From Rufibacter glacialis (lineage in GTDB: Bacteria; Bacteroidota; Bacteroidia; Cytophagales; Hymenobacteraceae), in NCBI RefSeq assembly GCF_008271745.1, contig NZ_VKKZ01000019.1:620001-684000 (forward strand): a stretch of DNA of 64,000 nt, in the 5' to 3' direction. The stretch's first letter is position 1. The number at the start of each line of letters is the position of its first letter. Below are positions 44,890-53,397 of this stretch, in pieces. The position numbers and the translations under genes were made by a program. Below the pieces are notes generated by a model. That model searched no databases and had not been told where the DNA came from. It saw only the letters and a list, made by a program, of their open reading frames with translations.

Positions 44890-45544
44890 CGGCAAGAAAG
44901 TACTCATCACGGCCGGTCCCACCTATGAGCCTCTGGACCCGGTGCGGTTTATCGGGAACCATTCCACCGGCAAAATGGGCTTCGCCTTGGCCCGTTGCCT
45001 GGCTCAGCAAGGCGCCCTGGTGACGTTGGTGGCAGGCCCCACCGCTTTGGCCCTGCCGCACCCTTTGGTAAACCTGGTACCAGTCATGACTGCCGATGAG
45101 ATGTTTGCCGCCTGCCAGGCGGTAGCCACGGAAGCAGACCTCTGGATCTTTGCCGCCGCCGTGGCCGACTATAAGCCCAAAGACACCGCGCTTTCCAAAA
45201 TAAAAAAAAACGAGGCCTCTTTTACCATTGAACTGGTAAAGAACGTTGATATAGCAGCTACCTTAGGCCAACAGAAACGGCCGCACCAATTTGCCGTGGG
45301 TTTTGCCCTGGAAACAGATCAGGAACTGGAGAACGCCCGCGGCAAACTCCTGAAGAAGAACCTGGACATGGTGGTGCTCAATTCCCTGCGGGACCCCGGG
45401 GCCGGTTTCAAGCATGACACAAATAAAATCACCATAGTGAAGGCATCCTCCGTGGAAGCCTATCCGCTGAAGGCCAAAGACGAGGTAGCGCAGGATATTC
45501 TGGAATCTATAAAAGCTGAATGGGCATGTTTGCAAAAAAAATAG
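44882..45544 (+). CDS. coaB: Phosphopantothenate-cysteine ligase (CoaB part)
   Basis: 220 residues, beginning at the TTG of ATTGTTTAG, whose TAG ends coaC. It joins cysteine to 4'-phosphopantothenate using CTP. The N-terminus GKKVLITAGPTYEPLDPVRFIGNHS is the usual start of the CoaB domain just after the linker in fused CoaBC. IFAAAVADYKPK and the KIKKNE loop with the active Lys are present. A split gene with a TTG start overlapping the upstream stop suggests either translational coupling or a recent frameshift in a fused gene (a sequencing error is also possible). porD overlaps its 3' end by about 19 nt. Confidence 0.88.
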   Translation: MFSGKKVLITAGPTYEPLDPVRFIGNHSTGKMGFALARCLAQQGALVTLVAGPTALALPHPLVNLVPVMTADEMFAACQAVATEADLWIFAAAVADYKPKDTALSKIKKNEASFTIELVKNVDIAATLGQQKRPHQFAVGFALETDQELENARGKLLKKNLDMVVLNSLRDPGAGFKHDTNKITIVKASSVEAYPLKAKDEVAQDILESIKAEWACLQKK

Positions 45545-46434
45545 GGTGGGTGATCTTAGGTCTGTTGTTTCCGATCTGGGCGCAGGCGCAGGAACTGCGC
45601 TGCGAGGTGATCGTGAACAGTGAGCAGGTGCAGGCCACAGACCGGCAGGTGTTCCAGCAGATGCAGAACGCCATCTCTGAGATCATGAACAACACCCGCT
45701 GGACAGGTGATGTCTACCAGAACGAGGAGCGCATCCGGTGCAAGATGTTCATCACGCTGCGGGCCATGCCCCAGATTGGGGTCTATGAGGCCAATACCCA
45801 GCTTATCTCCAGCCGGCCCACTTACGGCACCGGATATGAAACCACGGTACTTTCCTTTGTAGACACCAAGTTCGAGTTCAATTACAACCCGGCGCAGCCC
45901 CTGCAGTACGCCCCCAACACCTTTACCTCTAACCTTACTGCCCTTTTGTCTTTCTATGCCTACACCATCATTGGCATGGACAACGACAGCTTTTCGCGCC
46001 TGGGCGGCGCCAATTCCCTGGCCGAGGCCAACAATATCCTGAACCTGGTGGCCTCCTCTGGCGCGGCCGGTGGGGGCTGGAGCGCCTCTGGTGATACCCG
46101 TAACCGCTACTGGCTGATCAACAACCTGCAGGATCCTCAGTTTGAGCCTTTCCGGTCGGCCATTTACCTTTATCACCGCCAAGGCTTAGACCTGATGGCG
46201 CAAGACCCGGAGAAAGCCCGGCAGAACATTCTGGAGGCTCTGCGCAACATCCAGCAGGTGGCGCGCCTGCGTCCGGGTTCAGCGGCACTGCGTTCTTTCT
46301 TTGAGGCCAAAGCCACCGAGCTGAGCAATGCCTTCGCCTCCGCTACCCCCGCTCAAAAGCAACAAGCCTACGAGTTGCTCACCCAGGTGGACCCCACCAA
46401 CCGCGCCCGGTATGAGAGCCTGGTAAAGCGGTAG
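45526..46434 (+). CDS. porD: Type IX secretion system protein PorD (DUF4835)
   Basis: 302 residues from ATG 45526; ATG 45520 two codons earlier is equally possible. The signal peptide ends AQAQE. LRCEVIVNSEQVQATDRQVFQQMQ is the family start, and KPTYG-like SSRPTYGTGYETT, FEFNYNPAQPLQY and the long helical tail fit DUF4835. In Flavobacterium and Porphyromonas-type systems PorD is needed for type IX secretion. Its place between coaB and recN is common in Bacteroidota. Confidence 0.85.
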   Translation: MFAKKIGWVILGLLFPIWAQAQELRCEVIVNSEQVQATDRQVFQQMQNAISEIMNNTRWTGDVYQNEERIRCKMFITLRAMPQIGVYEANTQLISSRPTYGTGYETTVLSFVDTKFEFNYNPAQPLQYAPNTFTSNLTALLSFYAYTIIGMDNDSFSRLGGANSLAEANNILNLVASSGAAGGGWSASGDTRNRYWLINNLQDPQFEPFRSAIYLYHRQGLDLMAQDPEKARQNILEALRNIQQVARLRPGSAALRSFFEAKATELSNAFASATPAQKQQAYELLTQVDPTNRARYESLVKR

Positions 46435-46786
46435 GTAATCTCGGTTTTTTAGCTATTTTTGAAAATACCCGCTTAAACGGGAGCCACTTGCCCGCCAAAG
46501 CAGGTGCGTTCCGCGTGGAATCAGGTACCTGAAGTTGTGCCTGCCCTGAAACTCTGGCAGGTGCTGCGGTGTTTCCTATTCCCCGACTAACGCCTGCACT
46601 TTTGCCTGCTGCGTACGTACAGGGGGAAGATGAACCCCTTCTTCCTAATCCAGACGGCTGGGCAGAAAGGAACTCCTGCAGAAAGAAAAATAGCTATAGA
46701 TATTAGTTTGATGACTAAATAAATTAGCATCTTTGTCTAGTGGAGTACATCACCACACCGCAAACCGAAAGAGGCCTTCCTTCCTT
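46435..46786. other. 352-bp region between porD and recN
   Basis: It begins with a copy of the common palindrome (46443-46484). The rest has several short complementary GCCTGCC/GGCAGG segments but no consistent fold. TTTG (46711) and CATCTTTG (46729-46736) form a near-consensus promoter pair ahead of recN. No gene. Confidence 0.5.
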
Positions 46787-48445
46787 ATGCTCGTAGACCT
46801 TAAAATAAAGAATTACGCCCTTATTGAGCAGCTAGAGCTGCAACCCTCGCCGCTCTTGAACATCATCACCGGTGAAACCGGCGCGGGGAAATCCATTATG
46901 CTGGGAGCCATTGGGTTGCTGCTGGGAAACCGGGCCGACTCCAAACTGCTTTTCAACCAGAATGAAAAGTGCGTGATTGAAGGCTCTTTCAATATCTCTG
47001 AGTACCAGTTGGCTTCCTTCTTTGAAGAAGAGGACCTGGACTTTGAACCCATTAGCCTTTTACGCCGCGAGATAAGCCCCAGCGGCAAATCACGGGCTTT
47101 TGTGAACGACACCCCGGTGACGCTGGAAACCCTGCGCCGCATTGGTGAGCAACTCATGGACATCCACTCGCAGCACGACACCTTGCTGTTGGGAGACCAA
47201 GGGTACCAGCTGAACATAGTAGATTCCTTTGCCCAGAACGAGGCCCTGCGCACTCAGTATGAGGGGGCCTACCGCACGTTCAGAAAGCTGGAGAAGGAAT
47301 ACAAAGACCTGGAGGCGCAGTTAGCCCAATCGCAGAAGGAATTAGACTACAATACTTTCCTGCTGAACGAGCTGGCAGATGCCAACCTGCAGGCCGAGGA
47401 ACAGGAAAGCCACGAAACAGAGCTAAAGCAACTGGAGCACGCCGAGGAGATCAAGCTGAAGCTAACCCAGTCCCTGCAATACATCTCAGAAAGCGAGTAC
47501 AACGCCGCCGGGGCCCTCAAAGATGCGAGCCACCTGGTAGGGCAGGTCACGGAGTACGGCGAGAGTTTCCGTGCCTTGAAAGAGCGCCTGGACAGCTGCC
47601 TGATCGAGCTGAACGACATTGCCGGTGAACTGGAAGACGCTGAGCGCAGAACCGAGGCAGACCCACAGCGCGCCGAGCAGCTGCAGGAACGCCTGGATCT
47701 GATCTACACCCTGCAACGCAAGCACCAAGTACGTACCGTAGAGGAGCTGCTGGCCCTGCACGCCGAACTGGAAGTGAAGGTCAGCAGCGTACATAACCTG
47801 GATGCCGCCATTGAGAAAACCAAGAAGGCTCTGGCCGCGGCCTTGCAGGAAGTAGAAGACCGCGCCAAGGAGTTATCCCATAGTCGCACCAGCGTGTTCG
47901 GAGTTTTCCAGGATGAGCTGCACAGCCTGCTGGCGGAGTTAGGCATGCCCAACGCACGGGTAGTGATGGAGCACAAGACCTCGGCCCCGGCCGCTACCGG
48001 TATAGACGTGGTGAATATCCTGTTCAGCGCGAACAAAGGGGCGGCGCCGCAAACCTTGAGCAAAGCTGCCTCTGGTGGGGAATTCTCGCGTCTCATGCTC
48101 TGCGTCAAATACCTGCTCGCCGACAAAACCGCTTTGCCTACCATTATCTTTGACGAGATTGACACCGGTATCTCCGGCGAGATCGCCGTGAAAGTAGGCC
48201 GCATGATGCAGCAGATGTCGCAGAAGCACCAGTTGATCTGCATCTCGCACCTGCCCCAGATGGCCGCCCAAGGCGAAACCCATTATTTCGTCTACAAAGA
48301 GGATCGCGCAGACCGTACCATCAGCCGCATCAGGCAGTTGAGCCACGAGGAACGCGTGGTGGAGATCGCTCAGATGATTGCCGGAGCGAACCCCTCAGAA
48401 AACGCTTTCCAAAGCGCGAAAGAGCTGCTCGCCTTAAGTGCCTGA
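46787..48445 (+). CDS. recN: DNA repair protein RecN
   Basis: 552 residues from ATG 46787 (MLVDLKIKNYALIEQL). It is an SMC-like ATPase for double-strand break repair. Walker A is GETGAGKSIML near residue 30. MDIHSQHDTLLL is a RecN hallmark. Coiled coils run through about 150-380. The signature LSKAASGGEFSRLMLCVKYLLA and Walker B TIIFDEIDTGISGEIA are at the C-terminus, with ISHLPQMAAQGETHY last. An in-frame extension to 46733 is not favoured. The gene ends the bamD-to-recN series and is convergent with a peptidase gene. Confidence 0.96.
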   Translation: MLVDLKIKNYALIEQLELQPSPLLNIITGETGAGKSIMLGAIGLLLGNRADSKLLFNQNEKCVIEGSFNISEYQLASFFEEEDLDFEPISLLRREISPSGKSRAFVNDTPVTLETLRRIGEQLMDIHSQHDTLLLGDQGYQLNIVDSFAQNEALRTQYEGAYRTFRKLEKEYKDLEAQLAQSQKELDYNTFLLNELADANLQAEEQESHETELKQLEHAEEIKLKLTQSLQYISESEYNAAGALKDASHLVGQVTEYGESFRALKERLDSCLIELNDIAGELEDAERRTEADPQRAEQLQERLDLIYTLQRKHQVRTVEELLALHAELEVKVSSVHNLDAAIEKTKKALAAALQEVEDRAKELSHSRTSVFGVFQDELHSLLAELGMPNARVVMEHKTSAPAATGIDVVNILFSANKGAAPQTLSKAASGGEFSRLMLCVKYLLADKTALPTIIFDEIDTGISGEIAVKVGRMMQQMSQKHQLICISHLPQMAAQGETHYFVYKEDRADRTISRIRQLSHEERVVEIAQMIAGANPSENAFQSAKELLALSA

Positions 48446-48749
48446 TCTGCAAAAGGGTTTTTTAGCGCTTGTTTTTGGGAAAGTGGGCTTTAAACGTTGG
48501 GCCACTGAACACTGTAACAGAACGCAAATCGTCCCTTCCCGCCTATTTACCACTTGAGGGGAGATGTTGGGGGTGTCTATATTGCTGATCATGGCATTTT
48601 ACATGTGGTAATCTCCTGTAGTTGCCCTATTCGACTGCCACCGCAATTCCGGTTGTTGGTGATAACACCAACAACGGCACCAATGGTAGTGCCCTCTGTT
48701 CAGCTAACCAGGTCTAATGTTCGGGAAGGGTAAATCAATTCCTGCTGTA

Positions 48750-48771
48750 GAGACAAGGCACACTTTGTCTC
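48750..48771. repeat. GAGACAAGGCA palindrome, degenerate copy
   Basis: GAGACAAGGCAC followed by ACTTTGTCTC; the right arm has lost part of the symmetry. The CTGTA flank matches the other copies. Confidence 0.6.
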
Positions 48772-48863
48772 ACGGTTGCTGAACAACACTTAAAATTTAG
48801 TACCATCTGTTTCAGGTCTGTTTTCCCAAAAACTTGCCTGAAGCGGATGGTAATGGAATAAAC

Positions 48864-48903
48864 AACAGAAAGCCCGCTGCCAATCAGGAGCGGGCTTTCT
48901 GTT
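48864..48903. terminator. Bidirectional terminator between recN and the M28 peptidase gene
   Basis: AACAGAAAGCCCGCT (48864-48878) and AGCGGGCTTTCTGTT (48889-48903) are perfect inverse copies with a 10-nt loop. Confidence 0.88.
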
Positions 48904-48950
48904 TCATCCTTGTTTTAATGAAAGGAGCCTTAAAACAAGTTGGTTTGCTC

Positions 48951-50504
48951 TTACCGCTCTAGCTTGAAATCAGGGTCAACGGTGGGGCGTTGTGGGGTAT
49001 TGGAGACAGCCCAGCCGGTGGCATACATCCAGCGGGTCATGCGGGCCAGCTTTTTATAATCAATCCGGTCGGCTTCATCTTTTGGGGTGTGGTAGTCTGG
49101 GTGCAAGAGGGTGGTAAAGAAAATAGCCGGAATACCGGCCCGCGCATACGGCAAGTGATCGCTCCGGAAATACCAGCCTTCCGGGTGGCGAGCTTCGTCC
49201 CAGGAGGTGTCAACGGTGAAGTGGGTAAAGGCTTGGTTCGCCTGGAGTGCCATATCTACGAGCGCCGCTGAGTTGCGGTGGGGCTTGATAGACCCCAGCA
49301 AGGCGGCTGAGTCTGGGGCGTTGCGCCCGATCATGTCGCCGTTCAGGACCGCCACAATGCTTTCTTTTTTCACCGTGGGGTGCTCGGCAAACCATCGGGA
49401 GCCTAACAGGCCTCGTTCTTCGGCGCCATGCCACACAAACAAGGCGGCTCGGCGGCCGGGGTTCTGCTTCCAGGCGCGGGCAATGGCCAGCATGGCTACA
49501 CTGACGGTTCCGTTGTCATCTGCCCCGTTCCAGATAGAGTCACCGGCAATGGCCGGCCCCACCCCGTCGTGGTCATGGTGGCCACTGAACAGGACGTGCT
49601 CGCTTTTTAGGGCAGGGTCTGCGCCGGGTGCCCGGGCCACCACATTCACCGACGGATACACATAGCTGTCTACATTCAGCTGGAGGCTGGCGGAGGCGGC
49701 TTTTTTCTGTAACCGGTCGGCCATGGCCTGCCCTGCCACCCTTGACCTCAGGAGAAGGACAGGAACCGCCAAGCTGGTAACTGAGGCTTGGGCTCCTTCC
49801 AGGGCGTAGGTTCCTTCTTGAAATCCGTGGCCGGCAAAGCCAAGGTTGGCCTCTGTGGTGGAATCTGCCACCAGTAGAATGGCGGCCACTCCCTGTCTGG
49901 TCAACAAGGTGGTGTGCTGGCGTACCGCCGACAAGATATAACGGTACCCCCATAGGCTCATGCCGGGTGCGGGCAGGGTGGCCGGTGGTACCAGGGGCAT
50001 GGCCACTATTCTGCCCCGCAGGCTTTGGCGCGTGGTATCTGCGAAAGAGGAAAGCCACACCACTGGACCCTTTGCTGCGGCTTCCACCGGAGAAGTAACC
50101 CACACGTCCTGGCCCAGTACCAGCCGTTGGCCGTCTACCGTTATCTGGCTGGCCGGGGAAATCTGCCGGCGGCGCAGAGGGAAGAACTGGAAATACGTGC
50201 CGTCATCGCCGGCCGGTTTAAGGCCCGCTTCCCGGGCGCGTTCGGCGGTCCAGGCGGCGGCCCGCAGTTCTTCAGTCTCCCCGGCCCGCCTTCCTCTAAG
50301 GCTGTCACTGGCCATGATGAACAAGTCGCGGCGCAGGTCTTCTTCCTTGATAAGGGAAAACGCAGGCGGGGTAAGCCCAGAGGAAGCCGCCTCTTGGGTT
50401 GTCTTGGCTACCGGTCCGGAGCAGCCTGTCCATGCCAGCAGCCCCAGGAGGGAAGCGGCGGCCAAAGATCTTTTGTTCAAGAAGGAATGAAAATGAGTAG
50501 GCAT
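48951..50504 (-). CDS. M28-family zinc aminopeptidase lipoprotein with PA domain
   Basis: 517 residues from ATG 50504. The lipobox is LLAWTGC, so the protein is lipid-anchored. A PA-type insert lies at about 140-290. The peptidase core shows the co-catalytic zinc ligands: FSGHHDHDGVG, NGADDNGTVSVA, WHGAEERGLLGSRW, VLNGDMIGR and a late His in TLLHPDYHTPKDEADR. Secreted M28 enzymes remove N-terminal residues from peptides. It starts about 150 bp downstream of the cupin gene's stop, with a hairpin in between. The in-frame extension to 50588 would hide the signal peptide and is rejected. Confidence 0.92.
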   Translation of the reverse strand: MPTHFHSFLNKRSLAAASLLGLLAWTGCSGPVAKTTQEAASSGLTPPAFSLIKEEDLRRDLFIMASDSLRGRRAGETEELRAAAWTAERAREAGLKPAGDDGTYFQFFPLRRRQISPASQITVDGQRLVLGQDVWVTSPVEAAAKGPVVWLSSFADTTRQSLRGRIVAMPLVPPATLPAPGMSLWGYRYILSAVRQHTTLLTRQGVAAILLVADSTTEANLGFAGHGFQEGTYALEGAQASVTSLAVPVLLLRSRVAGQAMADRLQKKAASASLQLNVDSYVYPSVNVVARAPGADPALKSEHVLFSGHHDHDGVGPAIAGDSIWNGADDNGTVSVAMLAIARAWKQNPGRRAALFVWHGAEERGLLGSRWFAEHPTVKKESIVAVLNGDMIGRNAPDSAALLGSIKPHRNSAALVDMALQANQAFTHFTVDTSWDEARHPEGWYFRSDHLPYARAGIPAIFFTTLLHPDYHTPKDEADRIDYKKLARMTRWMYATGWAVSNTPQRPTVDPDFKLER

Positions 50505-50605
50505 GGCAGGAAGGGGTACAACGTGAAAATAGAACAAGAGAGAATTCCTGGAAAACGGAGAAGCCTGTGTTTCAGGGCTCTTTTTCAAATACGGCCTTAG
50601 AAGAG

Positions 50606-50636
50606 GAAAGCCACTTCCCAGGGGGCAGTGGCTTTC
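50606..50636 (-). terminator. Hairpin after the cupin gene
   Basis: GAAAGCCACT (50606-50615) pairs with AGTGGCTTTC (50627-50636), loop 11 nt. A common palindrome copy (50571-50604) adjoins it. The T tract on the minus strand is short, so strength is moderate. Confidence 0.55.
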
Positions 50637-50651
50637 AAGTGGGGGTAGGGA

Positions 50652-51023
50652 TTAATCGTCTTCGCGGTGAACGGTGTTGATATCAAAGGCCGGCACGCAG
50701 ATAGACCAGTACTCGCACTCCTGGTCATTAGGATTAGAATACCGGATGCGGGCCCCGGCTTTGATGTGAATGGTTTGTCCGGCGGTCAGCACCACCACTT
50801 CGCCATCTATCTCTATCTGCTTTTGGCCGCGAAGCACAATGGTGACCTCGTCAAACTCTGGGGTCTGGTGGGGTTCGGACCAGTGGGGCGGGGCTATCAT
50901 ATGGGCTACGCTGAAGGCCTCGGTGCGGGTGGTGGCTAAGCCAAAATGCTCTTCAATGAGTTTGCCGTCAGTGGTGGGTACCCGGTAAGGATCCGTTTGC
51001 AGGAAGTATCGTTTCTCACTCAT
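50652..51023 (-). CDS. Cupin-domain protein
   Basis: 123 residues with a single cupin beta-barrel. The first cupin motif is HWSEPHQTPEFDEVTIVLRG and the second is AGQTIHIKAGARIRYSN, which supply His and Glu metal ligands. The remainder is short and has no other domain. Such small cupins are enzymes or binding proteins of varied function, and no substrate can be named. It ends at a hairpin and begins 5 bp downstream of the Kazal lipoprotein gene's stop, so the two may be cotranscribed. Confidence 0.85.
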   Translation of the reverse strand: MSEKRYFLQTDPYRVPTTDGKLIEEHFGLATTRTEAFSVAHMIAPPHWSEPHQTPEFDEVTIVLRGQKQIEIDGEVVVLTAGQTIHIKAGARIRYSNPNDQECEYWSICVPAFDINTVHREDD

Positions 51024-51028
51024 GGGCG

Positions 51029-51280
51029 TTAGTTGTTGGTGCTTTTAACCGCGCATTCGCCTTTGGTATAGGAAGTCACTCCTTTGGCTTCAGCCGTGCA
51101 GGAGTTGCCGTAGGTTTTGCCATCACACCCGCAGACAGGGTCATATTGCATGGTGCAGGCCCGTTCATTGTCAATCTTGGCGGGGTCAATGCAGGCGGTG
51201 GCCAGTTGTTGTTCATTGGTTTTACAGGCAGCCGTGCCCAGCCCAGCCACCAGGCACGTGTATAGAAGAAGTTTTTTCAT
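51029..51280 (-). CDS. Kazal-type protease inhibitor-like lipoprotein
   Basis: 83 residues from ATG 51280. The signal peptide ends in the lipobox GTAAC, so it is lipid-anchored. The mature part is a Kazal domain of about 50 residues: six Cys in the order expected for the family, with [18 protein letters not shown] and a final GEC. Kazal domains inhibit serine proteases by blocking the active site; bacterial ones may protect against host or predator enzymes. It lies ahead of a cupin gene and divergent from the YtxH pair. Confidence 0.85.
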   Translation of the reverse strand: MKKLLLYTCLVAGLGTAACKTNEQQLATACIDPAKIDNERACTMQYDPVCGCDGKTYGNSCTAEAKGVTSYTKGECAVKSTNN

Positions 51281-51417
51281 AGCGTAGATTGTCTGGTCAA
51301 TATACGCAATAATGCCTAAGTGAATCTGGGCTGGAAGCCAAGGAGGCCATCTTTCAGAGGTTTTTCTAAAACTCACCAATTATTCCAACCTATATCCGTA
51401 TTAATGCGTAAAATGCG

Positions 51418-51443
51418 TAAATATATATCTGAATATATATTTA
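51418..51443. promoter_or_regulatory. A+T-rich perfect dyad in the divergent promoter region
   Basis: TAAATATATAT (51418-51428), CTGA, ATATATATTTA (51433-51443). Just before it ATGCGTAA occurs twice in tandem. It lies between the divergent Kazal lipoprotein gene (start 51280) and the first YtxH gene (51538) and could be an operator. Confidence 0.4.
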
Positions 51444-51537
51444 TTGTAAAGCATATTGCCGGAGCAATACAAAACGTTCTTAAGTAGGTCCTCTGCAAGG
51501 AGGAAAAAACAACCCATAACTTTTATTCTTTTTTACC

Positions 51538-51816
51538 ATGAAAAACGACAATTCAAAAATCTTGATCGCCGCCGCCGCAGGAGCCGCCGCTGGTGTAGTT
51601 GCAGGTATCTTAATGGCCCCAAGCAACGGAAAAGATTCTCGTGAAGGTTTAGTGAAAGCCGCAGGCCAACTAGCCGAGAGCGTGAACGGGCAGATTGCCC
51701 CTTACCTGGAGAAACTGAGTGGCCTGACCAGCATGTTAGGCAACAACGAAGGCGCTTCTAAGCCTGCCGCCGGAAACACTTCTGACAACGCTACCAACAC
51801 AGGTTCACCTTCTTAG
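51538..51816 (+). CDS. YtxH-domain protein 1
   Basis: 92 residues. After a short polar start comes an Ala/Gly-rich hydrophobic segment with AGVVAGILMAP, the YtxH signature, then an amphipathic stretch and a Ser/Asn-rich tail. YtxH proteins are small envelope or stress-related proteins of unknown mechanism. The second YtxH gene 116 bp downstream shares the same N-terminal organisation, so they are tandem paralogues. A purine-rich GGAGG lies 35 bp before the ATG, too far to be a ribosome-binding site. Confidence 0.8.
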   Translation: MKNDNSKILIAAAAGAAAGVVAGILMAPSNGKDSREGLVKAAGQLAESVNGQIAPYLEKLSGLTSMLGNNEGASKPAAGNTSDNATNTGSPS

Positions 51817-51932
51817 GTCTTTGCTGAGCGGTATGCGAGGCAAAACAGCAGGATAACCAAAAGTTTTGACTATCGTTAAGAAGGAACATACGTTTTGTAA
51901 CGGAAACTATTGTTCCTCTAAAAGTAAAGCTC

Positions 51933-52463
51933 ATGAAAGACGATAATGGAAAAGTGATTCTGGCCATGCTTGCGGGTGCTAGTGCCGGCTTGGTGGCTGG
52001 TATCTTGATGGCGCCAGAGGCCGGAGAAGCCACTCGTGATAACCTGAAGAAATCAGCTTCCAGACTTGGTTCTGATTTAGGCTCCAAACTGCAAGGCTTA
52101 GGCTCCAGTGCCGGCGCCTTGCTTGGCCGTAAATCTCCAGATGATGATCCGGAAGTGGTGAACACCGGCTCTAACACAACCCCTACCTCGCACTTAGCCA
52201 ATAACCCCACGGGCGGCAACGTAGAGACCATGGGAAGTGACTCTCGTGACACCGCCACCGGTACCGCTCTGTCTGATGTAGGCGCCGGTATTGATGCCGG
52301 AGCCCTGGGGGCAGATGCCGGCACCTTAGGCCGTGATGCCAACGCCACGGGCACCAGCGCGGGTACCACCAGCGGTGCTACTGCCAAGCCAAAACGGCCA
52401 AGTAAAGCCAAAGGAGCCTCTAAAAGCGGCAGTACCGGCACTGGCGAGGATGCTTCAGCGTAA
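51933..52463 (+). CDS. YtxH-domain protein 2 with low-complexity tail
   Basis: 176 residues. It starts MKDDNGKVILAMLAGASAG, followed by VAGILMAPEAGEATR, the YtxH core. After about residue 70 the protein is of low complexity, rich in Gly, Ala, Thr and Asp, ending in a Lys/Ser-rich stretch. The tail is likely disordered. It is the paralogue of the upstream gene and probably shares its regulation. Confidence 0.8.
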   Translation: MKDDNGKVILAMLAGASAGLVAGILMAPEAGEATRDNLKKSASRLGSDLGSKLQGLGSSAGALLGRKSPDDDPEVVNTGSNTTPTSHLANNPTGGNVETMGSDSRDTATGTALSDVGAGIDAGALGADAGTLGRDANATGTSAGTTSGATAKPKRPSKAKGASKSGSTGTGEDASA

Positions 52464-52694
52464 TTTCTCCCTTTTACCGCAACCTTGTCCTGGCAGGTTC
52501 GTTAAAGTAAGAAAGCATGATTGGTTAAGTAATAAATTGTGAAATAGATGAAGTAAAACGAAGCAGAAAAGTACCGTTGAAACTTGATAACAGAGATCGA
52601 TTTAGATTTAGTTTTTAAGGGATACGCGAAGAGCTAAGTACTACAGACGAAAGTCACATCAGGAGTAACAAGTAGAAGTTATTTAACCAATATA

Positions 52695-52724
52695 GAAAAG
52701 CCTTCCTTTACGGGAAGGCTTTTC
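52695..52724 (+). terminator. Terminator downstream of the YtxH genes
   Basis: GAAAAGCCTTCC (52695-52706) pairs with GGAAGGCTTTTC (52713-52724), then CGCTTTT. It lies 230 bp after the second YtxH stop. Confidence 0.8.
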
Positions 52725-52847
52725 GCTTTTATAGGCATAGCAGAAAGGGGGTGTTTATCGCATCTGTGCATGCCTTTTGCCGTTGCTGGCGTAGCGGCTG
52801 GCTGATGCGAGGCCCTTATGCTTTTTTGTTGCATGGCGGCCCTCCGA

Positions 52848-53040
52848 GCGCTCACGGCCGCGAGGCCCCGTCTTCCCCTCTCGCACTGCCCTTTCGGCCT
52901 GAACTGTCTATTGCTCTTGGTAAGGTCTATCCAGAGCCAAAAGCGAGGCGCGCTCGGGGAAGACTGGAACAAGGGAAAGTTATCAAAGGTGAAGGTGATA
53001 AGCCCTCTGTAGAGACAACGGCACCGCCTTGTCTCCTACG
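52848..53040. repeat. Composite dispersed repeat, copy 2
   Basis: GCGCTCACGGCCGCGAGG block at 52848-52876, then the GAGACAACGGCACCGCCTTG palindrome at 53012-53035, as in the copy at 3055-3280. The spacing is shorter by some 30 bp. Confidence 0.65.
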
Positions 53041-53139
53041 AATTCCTTTCTTGTGCTCCTTCGCGCTCCTTTGCAAAGGCTCATTTCCTTCAGGGAGAAC
53101 TGGTGGATTCTGCTTCTCTGAGGCTATCTCGCCTCCTCT

Positions 53140-53182
53140 AAAGACCTCGTAGTGTCCGGAGGACTTGCGAGTGTCTGCGCCA
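53140..53182 (+). repeat. AAGACCTCGnAGTGTCCGG repeat, single copy
   Basis: It matches the right copy of 11490-11530 with two substitutions, and goes on with TGCGCC as that copy goes on with CTGCC. Confidence 0.75.
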
Positions 53183-53316
53183 ATTCCGTTTCAGGTCTGT
53201 TTTATAAAAAGAGGGGCATAGACAGGGAGACTTTGGCTGCCAATTCCCGCCAACGTGTAAAAGCCTAAGGTTTGCCTGTTCCTGGTTTAAGGCTAGTTTT
53301 CAGGAAACCGACTATA

Positions 53317-53354
53317 AACAGAAAGGCCGCTCCAGTGAGAGCGGCCTTTCTGTT
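53317..53354. terminator. Terminator downstream of lysS
   Basis: AACAGAAAGGCCGCTC (53317-53332) and its inverse (53339-53354), with loop CAGTGA. A common palindrome copy directly adjoins it on the left. Confidence 0.88.
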
Positions 53355-53397
53355 ATACGAGGCTGATTAGCATTTCAGCACATTAAAAATCAGCACA

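Larger units (their letters stand above)
48446..48950. other. 505-bp convergent intergenic region
   Basis: Two copies of the common palindrome (48455-48497 and 48807-48846), a perfect GTTGTTGGTG/CACCAACAAC hairpin (48652-48675) next to a GGCAC/GTGCC hairpin (48676-48692), a GAGACAAGGCA copy (48750-48771) and a terminator (48864-48903). No gene is seen. Confidence 0.65.
52464..53397. other. 934-bp intergenic region, repeat-rich, before lysS
   Basis: From left to right: a terminator (52695-52724), the second composite element (52848-53035), an AAGACCTCG repeat copy (53140-53182), two common palindrome copies (53187-53223 and 53285-53321) and a terminator (53317-53354). The short frames here show no coding character. 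Confidence 0.7.
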
